Assembly (NCBI RefSeq): GCF_003601975.1 | Contig: NZ_QZWZ01000006.1 | Coordinates: forward strand, 205,480-269,479 | Direction of reading: 5' to 3' | DNA length: 64,000 nucleotides | Source of the DNA: Mesorhizobium waimense | GTDB taxonomy: Bacteria > Pseudomonadota > Alphaproteobacteria > Rhizobiales > Rhizobiaceae | Part shown: piece by piece, positions 55,429 through 64,000 of the stretch | How the letters are laid out: each line of letters opens with the position of its first letter | How positions within the stretch are numbered: the first letter of the stretch is position 1 | The notes under the pieces: generated by a model | The model's database searches: none | The model's input: only the letters and a program-made list of their open reading frames with translations | What the model was told of the DNA's origin: nothing | Program-made: the position numbers and the translations under genes

Positions 55429-56175
55429 TCAGGCGGCACCGAGCTCAAAGAATTTCGCATAAGGACCATGTGCGAAGTGTGCCCGCAACTCATCAAAATT
55501 CCATACCGTTTCGTGCAACGGGCGCGTTTCTTGGCGCTCAAGGACGCCGCTACCAGGGAGCTGAAGCGCTGGAACGCCAAGGAAATCCAAGACAGTTGCC
55601 ACGCAAGCGCCGGGATCGCGAAGAAGCCACTCATACTCGATTCCGAGCATGTTAGTTAACCCGAAGGCGTTCACGACCCGATCGTGGAAATCATCGGCAG
55701 CTTTGAAGTAGGCCTCACAGGCGGCGAGTGACAATGTCACGGGTGGCGGTGGAGCGGTATCCTTGTCCGAACTGAACTTAAGCCACTGGCGAGTTTGTCT
55801 TGCCTGCACTAGCGATCTCAGCGATTCCAATGTGTTTCTGCGAATTAAAAGGATGACCTTAAGGCCCTCCCAACGGGCCAGTTGAGCAAAAAAACCCGGA
55901 CGCTCGTAAAACTGAGGTTCGTTGATCTTGCAGCCAACATGCGTCACCTTCTTGTCGCTTCGCGTCTGGTAGTGCAAGAAGGCCTGCTCCAGGAGTTCGC
56001 GATCGCTGCGTAGCAGGCGATCCTTATCGGGCCAATTCGTATCATACGTATTGAGCAGCTCACCGCTGCTTAACACATTCGGATGCTCGTTTAGCAATTC
56101 TTCCAGGTAGTGCGTGCCACTCCTTGGCATCGCCAGGATTGCAAATGGCTCTGGAGAAGTGCGGAAATGGGTCAT
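55429..56175 (-). CDS. nodH: Nod factor sulfotransferase NodH
   Basis: A 248-residue PAPS-dependent sulfotransferase. The PAPS 5'-phosphosulfate loop is PRSGTHYLEELLNEHPNVL, preceded by EPFAILAM; further parts are SSGELLNTYDTNWPDKDRLL, THVGCKINEPQFYERPGFF, LIRRNTLESLRSLVQARQTR and VVNAFGLTNMLGIEYEWLLR. Similarity to S. meliloti NodH is high along the whole length. It would add sulfate to the reducing-end glucosamine of the Nod factor, a host-range determinant. It lies 286 bp downstream of nodJ on the same strand; it may be in the nod operon. Confidence 0.92.
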   Translation of the reverse strand: MTHFRTSPEPFAILAMPRSGTHYLEELLNEHPNVLSSGELLNTYDTNWPDKDRLLRSDRELLEQAFLHYQTRSDKKVTHVGCKINEPQFYERPGFFAQLARWEGLKVILLIRRNTLESLRSLVQARQTRQWLKFSSDKDTAPPPPVTLSLAACEAYFKAADDFHDRVVNAFGLTNMLGIEYEWLLRDPGACVATVLDFLGVPALQLPGSGVLERQETRPLHETVWNFDELRAHFAHGPYAKFFELGAA

Positions 56176-56461
56176 TGAGTGCGTTTCCGATTAACATTTG
56201 TGACGGATCCAGCAAAGAATCCTGGCGCCGCCGGCTCTTCAAACTGGGGGGTGGCTTTGCTCCGTAGCGCTCAGCACCTGCTCCGATTCCATCTGGACCT
56301 TCTATGACAGGTGGCATCCTCGCTGGTGGTGTTGTGCGTCAGTTGCGCCGGCGCCTCGGCCTTCTATATCCGCTCGCGCCACTTCTTCCAATCCGAGCAC
56401 GCTTACCTTCAGGCTGTAGCGATGCTGCATCCGTGTCTCCTTCTTTAAGTCGCAAGCAGCA

Positions 56462-57253
56462 TCAACGCAGCAGACGTCGGCGAAGCAATGCAGACGACAA
56501 GAAGAATGCTACTACTGCGTAAATGCAAAGAGCGCCGATATGCACACCGACATCAACAACCGGGCGACCGAGCATTGCCGGACGAATGAGGTCGATCGAA
56601 TGTGCCAGCGGCAAGAAGGGTGTTACCTGCTGAAAGGCGCCAGGCAGTTGGTTGATTGGGAAGACAGCGCCGGACAGGAACAGCATGGGCGTGAGGACGA
56701 GCGTCTGGTAAAACACGAAATAGTCGTAGCTCGGCGCAAGGGCGGTGACGACCATCGCCAAACTCGCAAAGGTTAGGCCAGTGAGGGCGATGACCGGCAG
56801 CGCATAGAGCACGGACGGCCAAGCCGCATAGCCCAGCATGGCGGCAACAATTGTAATTGCCGTACCGGCCAGGAAGGCCCTGGTGGCTGCCCACGCCAAC
56901 TCACCGAGAACGATGTCGCCGAGGGTGAGCTGGGTGTACAAGATCGCTTCCCAAATGCGCCGGTCGCGCATGCGAGCGAAAGCCGCGTAAATTGTTTCGA
57001 AGGTCGAAGCGGTCATCGCGCTTGCCGCGATCATCCCGGCTGCCAGGAAAGCACTGTACGAGGTACCTTCAACGCGACCGACCATTATTCCGAGGCCAGA
57101 GCCGAGTCCGAAGAAGTAGATCATCGGATCGGCTAGGTTGCCGAGAATTGACGCAAGTGCCACCTTCTTCCATGCCAGATAATTGCGGCGCCACACGGCA
57201 AGCCAATTCCACGCGTTGGCGGGTAGAGCCGCCGCAAAACCTTCGTCCATCAT
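56462..57253 (-). CDS. nodJ: Nod factor exporter permease NodJ
   Basis: A 263-residue ABC-2 type membrane protein with six TM helices. Parts such as [40 protein letters not shown] and [20 protein letters not shown] match NodJ. With NodI it exports lipochitooligosaccharide. The ATG at 57253 directly follows the nodI stop (TGA-ATG), so translation is coupled. Length is typical (262 in relatives). The 286 bp between it and nodH show no feature. Confidence 0.96.
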   Translation of the reverse strand: MMDEGFAAALPANAWNWLAVWRRNYLAWKKVALASILGNLADPMIYFFGLGSGLGIMVGRVEGTSYSAFLAAGMIAASAMTASTFETIYAAFARMRDRRIWEAILYTQLTLGDIVLGELAWAATRAFLAGTAITIVAAMLGYAAWPSVLYALPVIALTGLTFASLAMVVTALAPSYDYFVFYQTLVLTPMLFLSGAVFPINQLPGAFQQVTPFLPLAHSIDLIRPAMLGRPVVDVGVHIGALCIYAVVAFFLSSALLRRRLLR

Positions 57254-58168
57254 TCACTTCTCCATCTCGCGCCCGGTCAGCCGCAAGAAAACGTCCTCCA
57301 GATTAGGGGGGCGCTGCAGAAGCCGCAGACCAGCGCGCTCGCGTAGCTGCACCCGCACCTGTTCCGGATCGGGCGCATAGCAATAGAGTGTTTCGCCGCT
57401 CATCTCGATGTGCTGAACGTATGGCCTGATCAGCGAACTCAACTCCCGCGGATTGCCACCGAAGATCTCGATCACATGGCACCCGATATGCTTATCGATC
57501 AGGGCGTGAGGGCTGCCCTCGGCGATATTGCGTCCATGCTCGAGTACGCACAACCGATCGCAAAGCCGCTCAGCCTCTTCCATGAAGTGGGTCGTTAAAA
57601 TGATCGTCTTGCCGCGCGCCAGCAGGATACGCAGGCGCTCCCAGATCAGGTGGCGCGCGTGCGGGTCCAAGCCGGTGGTCGGCTCATCCATTACGAGCAG
57701 CTGCGGGTCGTTGATCAACGCACGTGCCAGCGTTAGGCGCCGCTTCATACCGCCGGATAGCTCGGCCACACGTGCATTCGCCTTGCTCTCAAGGCGGGCA
57801 AACTCGAGGAGCGATGGGATCACCGCTTCAAGCTCGCGAGCGCTCTTGCCAAAATAGCGTCCGAAGACCAGCAGGTTCTCACGCGCTGTAAACTCGAGAT
57901 CAAGGTTGTCGAATTGAGGGACCACGCCGACGCGCATGCGGGCCAAGCGAGCGCGTGACGGCACAGGTTCACCAAGAACCGTGATCTTGCCCGCGTCTGG
58001 CGATATCATGCCGAGGACCATACGCGCGATCGTGCTTTTGCCCGCGCCATTCGGTCCCAGAAGGCCGAAGCACTCTCCCGGTGCAACGGTGAACGACAGC
58101 CCGTCGACAACGATTTTGTCGCCGTACGACTTCTTTACCCCGGTGAGTTCCATTGCAACTTTAGACAT
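57254..58168 (-). CDS. nodI: Nod factor exporter ATPase NodI
   Basis: A 304-residue ABC ATPase: Walker [10 protein letters not shown] at about residues 39-47, signature [18 protein letters not shown], Walker [21 protein letters not shown] and the H-loop [16 protein letters not shown]. The C-terminal part ([20 protein letters not shown]) is NodI-specific. It powers Nod factor export with NodJ. It lies 92 bp downstream of nodC on the same strand. Confidence 0.96.
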   Translation of the reverse strand: MSKVAMELTGVKKSYGDKIVVDGLSFTVAPGECFGLLGPNGAGKSTIARMVLGMISPDAGKITVLGEPVPSRARLARMRVGVVPQFDNLDLEFTARENLLVFGRYFGKSARELEAVIPSLLEFARLESKANARVAELSGGMKRRLTLARALINDPQLLVMDEPTTGLDPHARHLIWERLRILLARGKTIILTTHFMEEAERLCDRLCVLEHGRNIAEGSPHALIDKHIGCHVIEIFGGNPRELSSLIRPYVQHIEMSGETLYCYAPDPEQVRVQLRERAGLRLLQRPPNLEDVFLRLTGREMEK

Positions 58169-58260
58169 GCGCTTACGTCAGCCTTCGAAAAGCTATTCCG
58201 CCTGTGAGCTCCGCATGCTCGATGAGAAGCTCGGTTCGTCTGGGCTCAGAGCTTCTAGTC

Positions 58261-59616
58261 TTACTTGTCGCAGCAAATGCCGCCACACGTCGCCATCCCT
58301 GCAGAGCATTGCGAAGGATCGTCCCTGTAAGTTGACCCAGTAATTGCGAGACGTGCTGTAGTCTTTGATACAGCAATCGTGATTTGCACGATGAATTGCC
58401 TGTTTTTCCTGTTTTGCACAGTGACAATGTTGCGTGACAACCAATCACTATTGCTTAACGTACACAGCGCATAGATTTTCACCGGAATTATCAGAAAGAT
58501 TTGGATGAATGTGTGAAGAGCAAAGCCGAAAAATCGCAATTCACGAGCACGTAACGCTGCCACGCTGCAGCGAATCAATGTCATCGATGCGATCACCAGG
58601 ACCGTCCACCACGGCATTTGGCCCGTGAGTGCGAGCTGCGCGATCCCTGTTAGTACTGAAACGGCGAGCAATAGCGGGCATAGATTCTGTCCGACCACGT
58701 CTAACGTGAGGTAGCCATTGAGGCTGGGCAGGAGGGGCAGCCCTAGCAGCGTGTCTCGAAAAGTGCTCCGCGCCCAGCGGAGTTGTTGGCGCAAATACGG
58801 CACTAGCCTGTCCGGAACGACTGTTGCGGCGATGGCGTCCGAAACGTATTCGGTTTGAAAGCCTGCTTTCAACATGAGGATCGTTAGATGACGATCCTCA
58901 CCGAAGTCGCTCGGCTTCCCTCGAAACAGTTGCGTCTCGTACTGATCCAACAGGGAAACGAGCGCGGAGCGGCGGTACATAGCACATGGGCCGCAGCAAC
59001 ACATAACCGCACCGAAGCGAGCCTGTGCGGCGCGTTCCGCGTTGCAAGCCAGCCAGTACTCCATATCGATCAATCGGGTCAACCAAGTGTCCATCCGGTT
59101 GCTGGCCGTCAACTGGCCCATGGCCGCCCCGATCACTGGATTTCGCATCTTTCGTGCAAGCTTGGTGATGACGTCGGATGCGATTGTCGTGTCCGAGTCG
59201 ATGTTGAGCACCAAGTCTCCTGATGAGCTGCGTATCGCGGCAATCTGGGCCTTACGCTTTCCGACATTTTTGGGAAGAAGAATGAAGTTGAATCTCGGGT
59301 CGTGCGCATAGGTATCGTGTACAGGTACGACGGCGTCGCAATTTGCAGAACCATCATCAATCACATAAACTTGCAGTTTTCCGGCGTATTGTTGGCTTGC
59401 GATGGAAGCTAGGCATGCCGAGAGCGTGCGCGGGTCCTCGTTGTAGCAGGGGACGATGACATCTACGCTCGGCCAAGGGTCGGAGCCGACCAGTTCGTCC
59501 GATGCTGACGAACCGTTTTTCTGCAGGGCATAAACTGCCTGCAAGCCTTCATATGCGGCCGAGAACAGCGCATAAAAAGACACGACGAAGGTACTGGCTG
59601 GGGCTAGCAGTTCCAT
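58261..59616 (-). CDS. nodC: N-acetylglucosaminyltransferase NodC
   Basis: A 451-residue processive chitin-oligosaccharide synthase (GT2). Catalytic motifs are VIDDGSAN, LNIDSDT, SDFGEDRHLTI and QQLRWARST, with an N-terminal TM helix and C-terminal TM helices. It sets the chitin backbone length. Compared with typical NodC (about 413-430 residues) it is longer: after CTLSNSDWLSR the last 55 residues are unlike the family's usual tail and end ATCGGICCDK. It follows nodB after 13 bp. Confidence 0.96.
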   Translation of the reverse strand: MELLAPASTFVVSFYALFSAAYEGLQAVYALQKNGSSASDELVGSDPWPSVDVIVPCYNEDPRTLSACLASIASQQYAGKLQVYVIDDGSANCDAVVPVHDTYAHDPRFNFILLPKNVGKRKAQIAAIRSSSGDLVLNIDSDTTIASDVITKLARKMRNPVIGAAMGQLTASNRMDTWLTRLIDMEYWLACNAERAAQARFGAVMCCCGPCAMYRRSALVSLLDQYETQLFRGKPSDFGEDRHLTILMLKAGFQTEYVSDAIAATVVPDRLVPYLRQQLRWARSTFRDTLLGLPLLPSLNGYLTLDVVGQNLCPLLLAVSVLTGIAQLALTGQMPWWTVLVIASMTLIRCSVAALRARELRFFGFALHTFIQIFLIIPVKIYALCTLSNSDWLSRNIVTVQNRKNRQFIVQITIAVSKTTARLAITGSTYRDDPSQCSAGMATCGGICCDK

Positions 59617-59629
59617 GGGATCTCATTGT

Positions 59630-60286
59630 TCAGTGAGGTTGTGGAAGGGAGCGAATTTTATATCCGCGGTCGTGTAACGCCGGAATCAAACGGGACAGCG
59701 CCGTTGTGGTCTGGTCACGCAGATGGGCGTAAGTGCCAAGTGTCAGCTCGTCGGGAGGGCACCCGTCGTGCAAGAGCACGATTGCGCCAGGCCGGACTGA
59801 AGTGAGCACTGTATCGACGATTGCATCGACGCCGGGGCGAGACCAGTCTCGTGGGTCAACCGACCAATGAAGGGGGGTCAGCTCAGCGATCTCCAAGGCA
59901 GTGATCACCTCTTCGCTCCAAGCCCCGTATGGCGCGCGAATGTAGCGCACCGAGGCCTGCGGGCACGCCATCATGATGGCCCGGTTCGCGTCAAATATCT
60001 CACGTTGTACTTCCTCGAATCCGCATCGGGACAGATCCGTATGGGTCATCGTGTGATTGCCTACCTCGTGCCCCTCTGCGATCATTCGTTGGATCAGTTC
60101 CGGCTGCTCTGCGGCGTAGGCACCGATGACGAAGAAAGTTGCCGGCACCCGATGTTGCGCCAGCACGTCGAGGATTTGCGGTGTGAAAAGTAGGTTGGCA
60201 CCGTCATCAAACGTCAAATAAACGCTGCGATCGCTAACGCGGTCGGCGAACTCAAGCGGCACTTCGGACAGATAATTGGGGTTCAT
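59630..60286 (-). CDS. nodB: Chitooligosaccharide deacetylase NodB
   Basis: A 218-residue polysaccharide deacetylase: metal-binding and catalytic motifs [36 protein letters not shown] and [20 protein letters not shown], then [14 protein letters not shown]. It removes the acetyl group at the non-reducing end so NodA can acylate it. The start overlaps the nodA stop by 4 bp (ATGA). A decayed second copy of its 5' part lies at 48707-48808. Confidence 0.96.
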   Translation of the reverse strand: MNPNYLSEVPLEFADRVSDRSVYLTFDDGANLLFTPQILDVLAQHRVPATFFVIGAYAAEQPELIQRMIAEGHEVGNHTMTHTDLSRCGFEEVQREIFDANRAIMMACPQASVRYIRAPYGAWSEEVITALEIAELTPLHWSVDPRDWSRPGVDAIVDTVLTSVRPGAIVLLHDGCPPDELTLGTYAHLRDQTTTALSRLIPALHDRGYKIRSLPQPH

Positions 60287-60873
60287 AGCTCTGGCCCGTT
60301 TCGGTCAATTATTGCACCCGTCGGCCAATCGCTCATCGGCCGCGTAACCGGTAAGACCACAACGAGCACGTCCTCGAGGCGCGTCGGCGGCAGGTCGGGA
60401 TATACCTCTGCTTGGGTCGACCGTACGCGAACGCCCGACACAATGGTCGCCAGGTCGTCTCTGAAGAACCTCTCAATATGGTTTCGCAGCGCGTGCCGAA
60501 CCGTGCCGAAAGCGAATGGAACGCCAAGCTCCTGCAGCACTGGATAGACGACTCGGAACGAAAGGCTGATTCCGAGTCCCTCAAGATCCGGACGCACCCC
60601 GTACAATCCGAGTTCGCCCACCAGTTGATCGACTTCGCCAACCTTAATGAAGCGGCGCAGTAAGCCCATATGAGCCGCTACACCGCGCGAGTCATAGCCG
60701 ATTGCACGCAACTCGGGTCTTGCTCCGGCCCAACTTCGATTGCCTGCAAATGGCTTCCCATTGAAGGCCCCAGTCGGTCCATAAGTCTTTCGGAAGAAGT
60801 CGGCGAGTTCGATGTGGTCGGCCAGTTGCAACTCATTTTCCCAGCACAACCTCCATCGTAGCTGTGAGCGCAT
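60283..60873 (-). CDS. nodA: Nod factor N-acyltransferase NodA
   Basis: A 196-residue protein, exactly the family length with ATG 60873 ([20 protein letters not shown]). Conserved parts [20 protein letters not shown] and [20 protein letters not shown] follow. It transfers the fatty acyl chain to the deacetylated chitooligosaccharide. First gene of nodABCIJ, about 195 bp downstream of the nod box; the upstream in-frame ATG at 60921 lies outside the conserved region. Confidence 0.97.
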   Translation of the reverse strand: MRSQLRWRLCWENELQLADHIELADFFRKTYGPTGAFNGKPFAGNRSWAGARPELRAIGYDSRGVAAHMGLLRRFIKVGEVDQLVGELGLYGVRPDLEGLGISLSFRVVYPVLQELGVPFAFGTVRHALRNHIERFFRDDLATIVSGVRVRSTQAEVYPDLPPTRLEDVLVVVLPVTRPMSDWPTGAIIDRNGPEL

Positions 60874-61067
60874 GGAAAGCCTCATCTTGGTTACGGTTTC
60901 TCGAGCTAAGCGCCTACGCAATTAGCTTGTCGCGCCGAGCCGCCGCGATGTAGCTTGCGTAGATCACCGACAAATCTGGTCGCAATGGACATGCGACGCG
61001 CTTGATGTTCCGCCCACATCAGAAGGTTTAGGGCTTCCATCCTTGGATTCCCTATGCAAGCTTCTGC

Positions 61068-61116
61068 AAAATCAGTAAAATCGTTTGTTTAGATAAAGCG
61101 CATACACGCTTTGGAT
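61068..61116 (-). promoter_or_regulatory. nod box of the nodABCIJ operon
   Basis: Minus strand begins ATCCAAAGCGTGTATG and ends AACAAACGATTTTACTGATTT-like; it fits the nod box and lies between nodA and nodD. It overlaps an upstream ATG of the nodD frame, which supports the later nodD start. Confidence 0.88.
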
Positions 61117-61126
61117 GGCTGAAGAC

Positions 61127-62104
61127 ATGCGTTTCAAGGGTCTTGATCTGAATCTGCTCGTGGTGCTTGACGCGCTGCTGACCGAACGCAAGCTCACGGA
61201 GGCAGCACGCCGCATCAACCTAAGTCAGCCGGCGATGAGTGCGGCCGTCGCCCGGCTGCGCGATTATTTCCATGATGACCTATTTATCCTGAGCGGCCGC
61301 GTACGTATTTTGACACCGCGTGCGCAAGCGCTCGCCCCCGCAGTCCGTGACGCACTCCTGCAAATCCAGCGCTCGATTATTTCCCAGGACCCGTTTATCC
61401 CAGCTCAATCCGATCGGCGCTTCAGGATCATTCTTTCCGATTTCGTCACACTGGTATTTTTTGGGAAGGTCGTGGAGCGTGTTGCCCGGGAAGCACCCTC
61501 CGTCAGCTTCGAATTGCTGCATGTCGACGACGAGCCGGATGAGCTTCTCCGGCGCAGTGACATCGATTTTCTAATTCTTCCGGATTTGTACACGTCGAGC
61601 GCGCATTCAAGAGTGGCGTTGTTCGACGAGAGGCTCGTGTGCGTGGGCTGCCCTACGAACAAACAGCTACCACGGCAGCTTACACTCGAGAGATATTTGT
61701 CGATGAGGCACGTTGCGGTCAGGTTCGGGCGCGCGCTGCGGCCCTCTATCGACGAATGGTTTTTCCTTGAGCATGGTCTTAAGAGACGTGTCGAGGTCGC
61801 CGTGCAGGGCTTCAGCATGATCCCGCCCATGGTGTCAGGCACAGATCGTGTAGCGACCATGCCGTTACGGCTGGTCAAGCATTTCGAAAAAACCTTCCCC
61901 CTGCAGATCATTGAACTCCCGCTGCCGCTTCCCACATTCACCGAGACCGTCCAATGGCCCGCCTTTCACAACAGTGATCCGGCAAGCATCTGGATGCGGG
62001 AGACGATGGTGCAGGAGGCGTCCCGGATGGCTACTCCAACGTTCACGGGAGGTCGCAGAGTTCCTGGGTCTACTGAGCGTCTCACACCGACTCCCGGGTC
62101 ATAG
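61127..62104 (+). CDS. nodD: NodD, LysR-type activator of nodulation genes
   Basis: A 325-residue LysR regulator. [20 protein letters not shown] and [20 protein letters not shown] are the NodD N-terminal [23 protein letters not shown] and the effector-binding domain follow. It binds the nod box and activates nod genes with plant flavonoids. ATG 61127 is chosen over 61115 because it is the family start and the earlier ATG lies within the nod box. Divergent from nodA in the classical arrangement. Confidence 0.95.
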   Translation: MRFKGLDLNLLVVLDALLTERKLTEAARRINLSQPAMSAAVARLRDYFHDDLFILSGRVRILTPRAQALAPAVRDALLQIQRSIISQDPFIPAQSDRRFRIILSDFVTLVFFGKVVERVAREAPSVSFELLHVDDEPDELLRRSDIDFLILPDLYTSSAHSRVALFDERLVCVGCPTNKQLPRQLTLERYLSMRHVAVRFGRALRPSIDEWFFLEHGLKRRVEVAVQGFSMIPPMVSGTDRVATMPLRLVKHFEKTFPLQIIELPLPLPTFTETVQWPAFHNSDPASIWMRETMVQEASRMATPTFTGGRRVPGSTERLTPTPGS

Positions 62105-62754
62105 CCCATGTCGGATGAAACCGATGCTGGCGGCAAGTGCGCCCGCGAGGTCGTCCAGCGTCGAGTTTCCCCAGGAAGCCAATCATCTCCACCACGGTCG
62201 TCTCTGCCGTGGCCTGTCAGAGCGCCAGGCCAAGGCCTTCCTTTAACCAGAGCCACTTCAGCGAGATCCGGGCCTTCGTTCCGCGTGCGTACGCCCTTTT
62301 TCGCGTCCTGAATTATTCCAAGCATGTTCTGGCATTCCAGTTCAGTGCGGATGCCCGTTATGGCGCAAAATAGGCAAATGCCAAGAATATCGTATTTTAT
62401 CGGGAGGAGAGAGTTCCGCTGGACGCGGGAAACCATGGCGTCAGCCATCTGATCCAAAAGGCCGGGAAGGAGAGAGGCAGAGAGTTCCGCTCGCTGGCGG
62501 ACGGACGTCCTTCGCAGGACGATGGATGAGGCGAGTTCGCTGAGACACTCGTACCGATTGCAACATGCGATCAAGACGCTTGGTAGATTGTGCCGCCTCA
62601 TTCTCCTAACCCATACTGGGAGAGCGAAACGCCGATCCCGGAGAGAAGCAAGGCCCTGCGAAAGACGTCAAAACGCCGGAGACACGGAAAAGCTCGATAG
62701 CGCTTGACCTCAACACGCCGAATAGAGAAGTGTCTCAGTCGTTGAAATTTGAAA
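62105..62754. other. Stretch without a recognised gene downstream of nodD
   Basis: Short frames on both strands lack recognisable motifs. A 211-codon minus-strand frame overlaps the end of nodD and has no similarity I can name. Confidence 0.4.
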
Positions 62755-63486
62755 TCAGAGAATGGCGTTGGCCGGCGGCTTGATGTTATCCCAGCGCTCT
62801 GAGATCGCGACACAGGCCGCTTGCATGTTCTTATATCGGCTGACGCTGCCCGTAGGCGCTGGGTAAGCCTGGCCTGAGTACATATCGAGCGTGAGGCACA
62901 GTTTCGCTTCAGGCTCGGCGCCCACCTCAAGGGCCGTCTCTCTGAGATATGCCAGCAAGAAAGCAGACTGCCATGCGCCGATTTCGGGCTTTAACGCCTT
63001 GCCCTTCGAATAGCGGAAGACCGCCGCTCCGATTTTGATCTTATTGGTCTTGGTGATCCGGCGCAGCCGAAACTGAAGGTCGGTTCCAACCTTGACGCCG
63101 CCGATCTCGATTTTAGGGGACTGGCCCGGAGCCAGAATATCTGCGTCGGTCGGCAACTCGACCAGATGAACGACTTTGGCAAAGCGGTCGAGGTAGTCGG
63201 CATTGTGATCGAAGAGGTCCCGGTCGAAGTCCAAGTCAGCCATCCTGTCGCGGAGCTTCTTGGCTGCGACAGTAAGGTGTTCGATGGTGGGATTCTCAGA
63301 CCGAAAAAATTTCGATATCGTCTGTGTCGCTTCGTCGTGCTGCACGACACGTGCAATGGCTTGGTACTTGCTGGCCGTGAGAATGTTGCGTTTCCCAAAC
63401 TCGGTCGCTGCCATGTAGTCGGCCAAATACCGGGATGAGAATTGCGGAGTTTTAATCAGTCGGTGGGTCTTCTTTAGATCGGGCAT
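62755..63486 (-). CDS. Hypothetical protein, 243 aa
   Basis: Start ATG 63486 (MPDLKKTHRLIKTPQFSSRY) has GGAGG upstream. The protein is soluble, with TEFGKRNILTASKYQAIARV, an Arg/Lys-rich centre and a C-terminal GSVSRYKNMQAACVAISERW. No family is recognised. Codon use looks normal, supporting a true gene. It is divergent from a 75-residue unknown gene whose start is 26 bp away, so the two may be a conserved pair, perhaps of a mobile element. Confidence 0.6.
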   Translation of the reverse strand: MPDLKKTHRLIKTPQFSSRYLADYMAATEFGKRNILTASKYQAIARVVQHDEATQTISKFFRSENPTIEHLTVAAKKLRDRMADLDFDRDLFDHNADYLDRFAKVVHLVELPTDADILAPGQSPKIEIGGVKVGTDLQFRLRRITKTNKIKIGAAVFRYSKGKALKPEIGAWQSAFLLAYLRETALEVGAEPEAKLCLTLDMYSGQAYPAPTGSVSRYKNMQAACVAISERWDNIKPPANAIL

Positions 63487-63511
63487 CGATTCCAACCTCC
63501 GGGGTGAAAAC

Positions 63512-63739
63512 ATGGACGAGTTTTATTTCAGTGTAAATATTGATGCCAACAGAACGCTATGTCTTGCACCATTAACTGACCGCCGCCTTGCAATGGCTGG
63601 CCAAGAACTCGCGGATACCAGCGGGTATTTTCTATTTGAGCAACACGGCGAAGGCGATTTCGCGAAAGTTGAAATCCTGGCGCATGTCGTTTCTGAAGAT
63701 GCTGTTTCTCGCCTGCGCAGCCAGTTCAACATGTCCTAG
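63512..63739 (+). CDS. Hypothetical protein, 75 aa
   Basis: MDEFYFSVNIDANRTLCLAP then LTDRRLAMAGQELADTSGYF and LFEQHGEGDFAKVEILAHVV. A small alpha/beta protein of unknown function; GGGGTG precedes the ATG. Divergent from the 243-residue gene. Similar small frames occur in rhizobial accessory regions, but I cannot name the family. Confidence 0.55.
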   Translation: MDEFYFSVNIDANRTLCLAPLTDRRLAMAGQELADTSGYFLFEQHGEGDFAKVEILAHVVSEDAVSRLRSQFNMS

Positions 63740-63798
63740 GCAGCGACGTAATTACTCACGCCCTTGTCAGGGGCAAGAATCCCTGAATCTATGGGGAT

Positions 63799-64000
63799 AT
63801 GGATCGCACTGATTTGCAGCGTCTGACGAAGGAAGAGTTGATCGATCTGGTGCTGCGGATACAGCGGCCAGAGAAGACATCGCGCACGTCGTCCAAGCCA
63901 CCTTCGAGCGATCGCAAGGCGTGTCGGGACAGGGCAAAGCCTGGCGGCGCTAAGGCGGGTCATAAAGGTCACAGCCGCGCCATGAGTGAGGATGCCGATC
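63799..64000 (+). mobile_element. IS66-family transposase, 5' part (runs off window)
   Basis: ATG 63799 starts MDRTDLQRLTKEELIDLVLR, then SRTSSKPPSSDRKACRD and GGAKAGHKGHSRAM. This is the N-terminal leader of IS66-type transposases (E.L..L......NSSKPPSSD......GGQ.GH.GH). The frame is open to the window end. The DDE domain would lie beyond, so completeness is unknown. Confidence 0.75.

Noticed and set aside
61966..62601. Minus-strand 211-codon frame downstream of nodD
   Set aside because: It overlaps the nodD end and has no recognisable motif or ribosome binding site.
1..64000. CRISPR arrays
   Set aside because: No regularly spaced direct repeats were seen; the only repeats are paired or palindromic.

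Overview
The window looks like a stretch of a Mesorhizobium-type rhizobial genome. The evidence is a complete common nodulation block (nodA, nodB, nodC, nodI, nodJ) with a divergent nodD and a well-formed nod box, a nodH-type sulfotransferase, the full microaerobic fixNOQP-fixGHIS cluster with fnrN and hemN, a sigma-54-type dctA, and many decayed genes and IS fragments of the kind found in symbiosis islands. The genus is inferred from gene content and protein resemblance; I ran no search. A nodH gene implies sulfated Nod factors.

Layout. 1-6.6 kb: a sugar or polyol catabolic locus (periplasmic binding protein, TIM-barrel epimerase, mannitol-dehydrogenase-family enzyme, SDR and RpiR regulator leftward; a Gfo/Idh/MocA oxidoreductase divergent). 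7.2-16.1 kb: a three-gene RND efflux operon (adaptor plus two permeases) with a divergent MarR regulator and two palindromic operator candidates. 16.1-20.2 kb: small metabolic genes (GYD protein, DUF1127 protein, PNPOx-like protein) and a cobalt-type nitrile hydratase operon. 20.3-24 kb: recombinase-like remnant, a small exported protein and a hipBA-type module with an unusual repeat-bearing HipB. 24-35 kb: an accessory, IS-scarred region with a MucR-like regulator, a three-gene ABC-3C conflict operon whose first protein has a Cap4/DUF4297-like N-terminus, and broken gabD, panB, panC and IS5 transposase genes. 35-46.2 kb: hemN, fnrN, a hemerythrin-like gene, fixNOQP and fixGHIS. 46.4-49 kb: a frameshifted alpha-carbonic anhydrase, a family-9 glycosyltransferase, and a decayed second nod locus holding an intact-looking nod box. 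49-52.6 kb: a LacI-type regulator and dctA between long inverted repeats. 52.7-55.4 kb: gene relics around a second HemN-like radical SAM protein. 55.4-62.1 kb: nodH, nodJ, nodI, nodC, nodB, nodA and divergent nodD. 62.7-64 kb: two divergent unknown genes and the start of an IS66-type transposase.

How it works together. NodD would act at the nod box at 61068-61116 to drive nodABCIJ, and possibly nodH, for synthesis, export and sulfation of the Nod factor. In the nodule, FnrN or FixK would act at TTGAY-N4-RTCAA-like sites before fixN, between hemN and fnrN, and perhaps before the second hemN-like gene, giving the high-affinity cbb3 oxidase, its copper/assembly proteins and anaerobic haem synthesis. 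DctA would supply C4-dicarboxylates from a sigma-54 promoter. No tRNA, rRNA or CRISPR array was seen. The items I find most worth pursuing are the ABC-3C operon, the 50-residue repeats in the HipB-like antitoxin with its four-site operator, and the relic nod locus with its second nod box.
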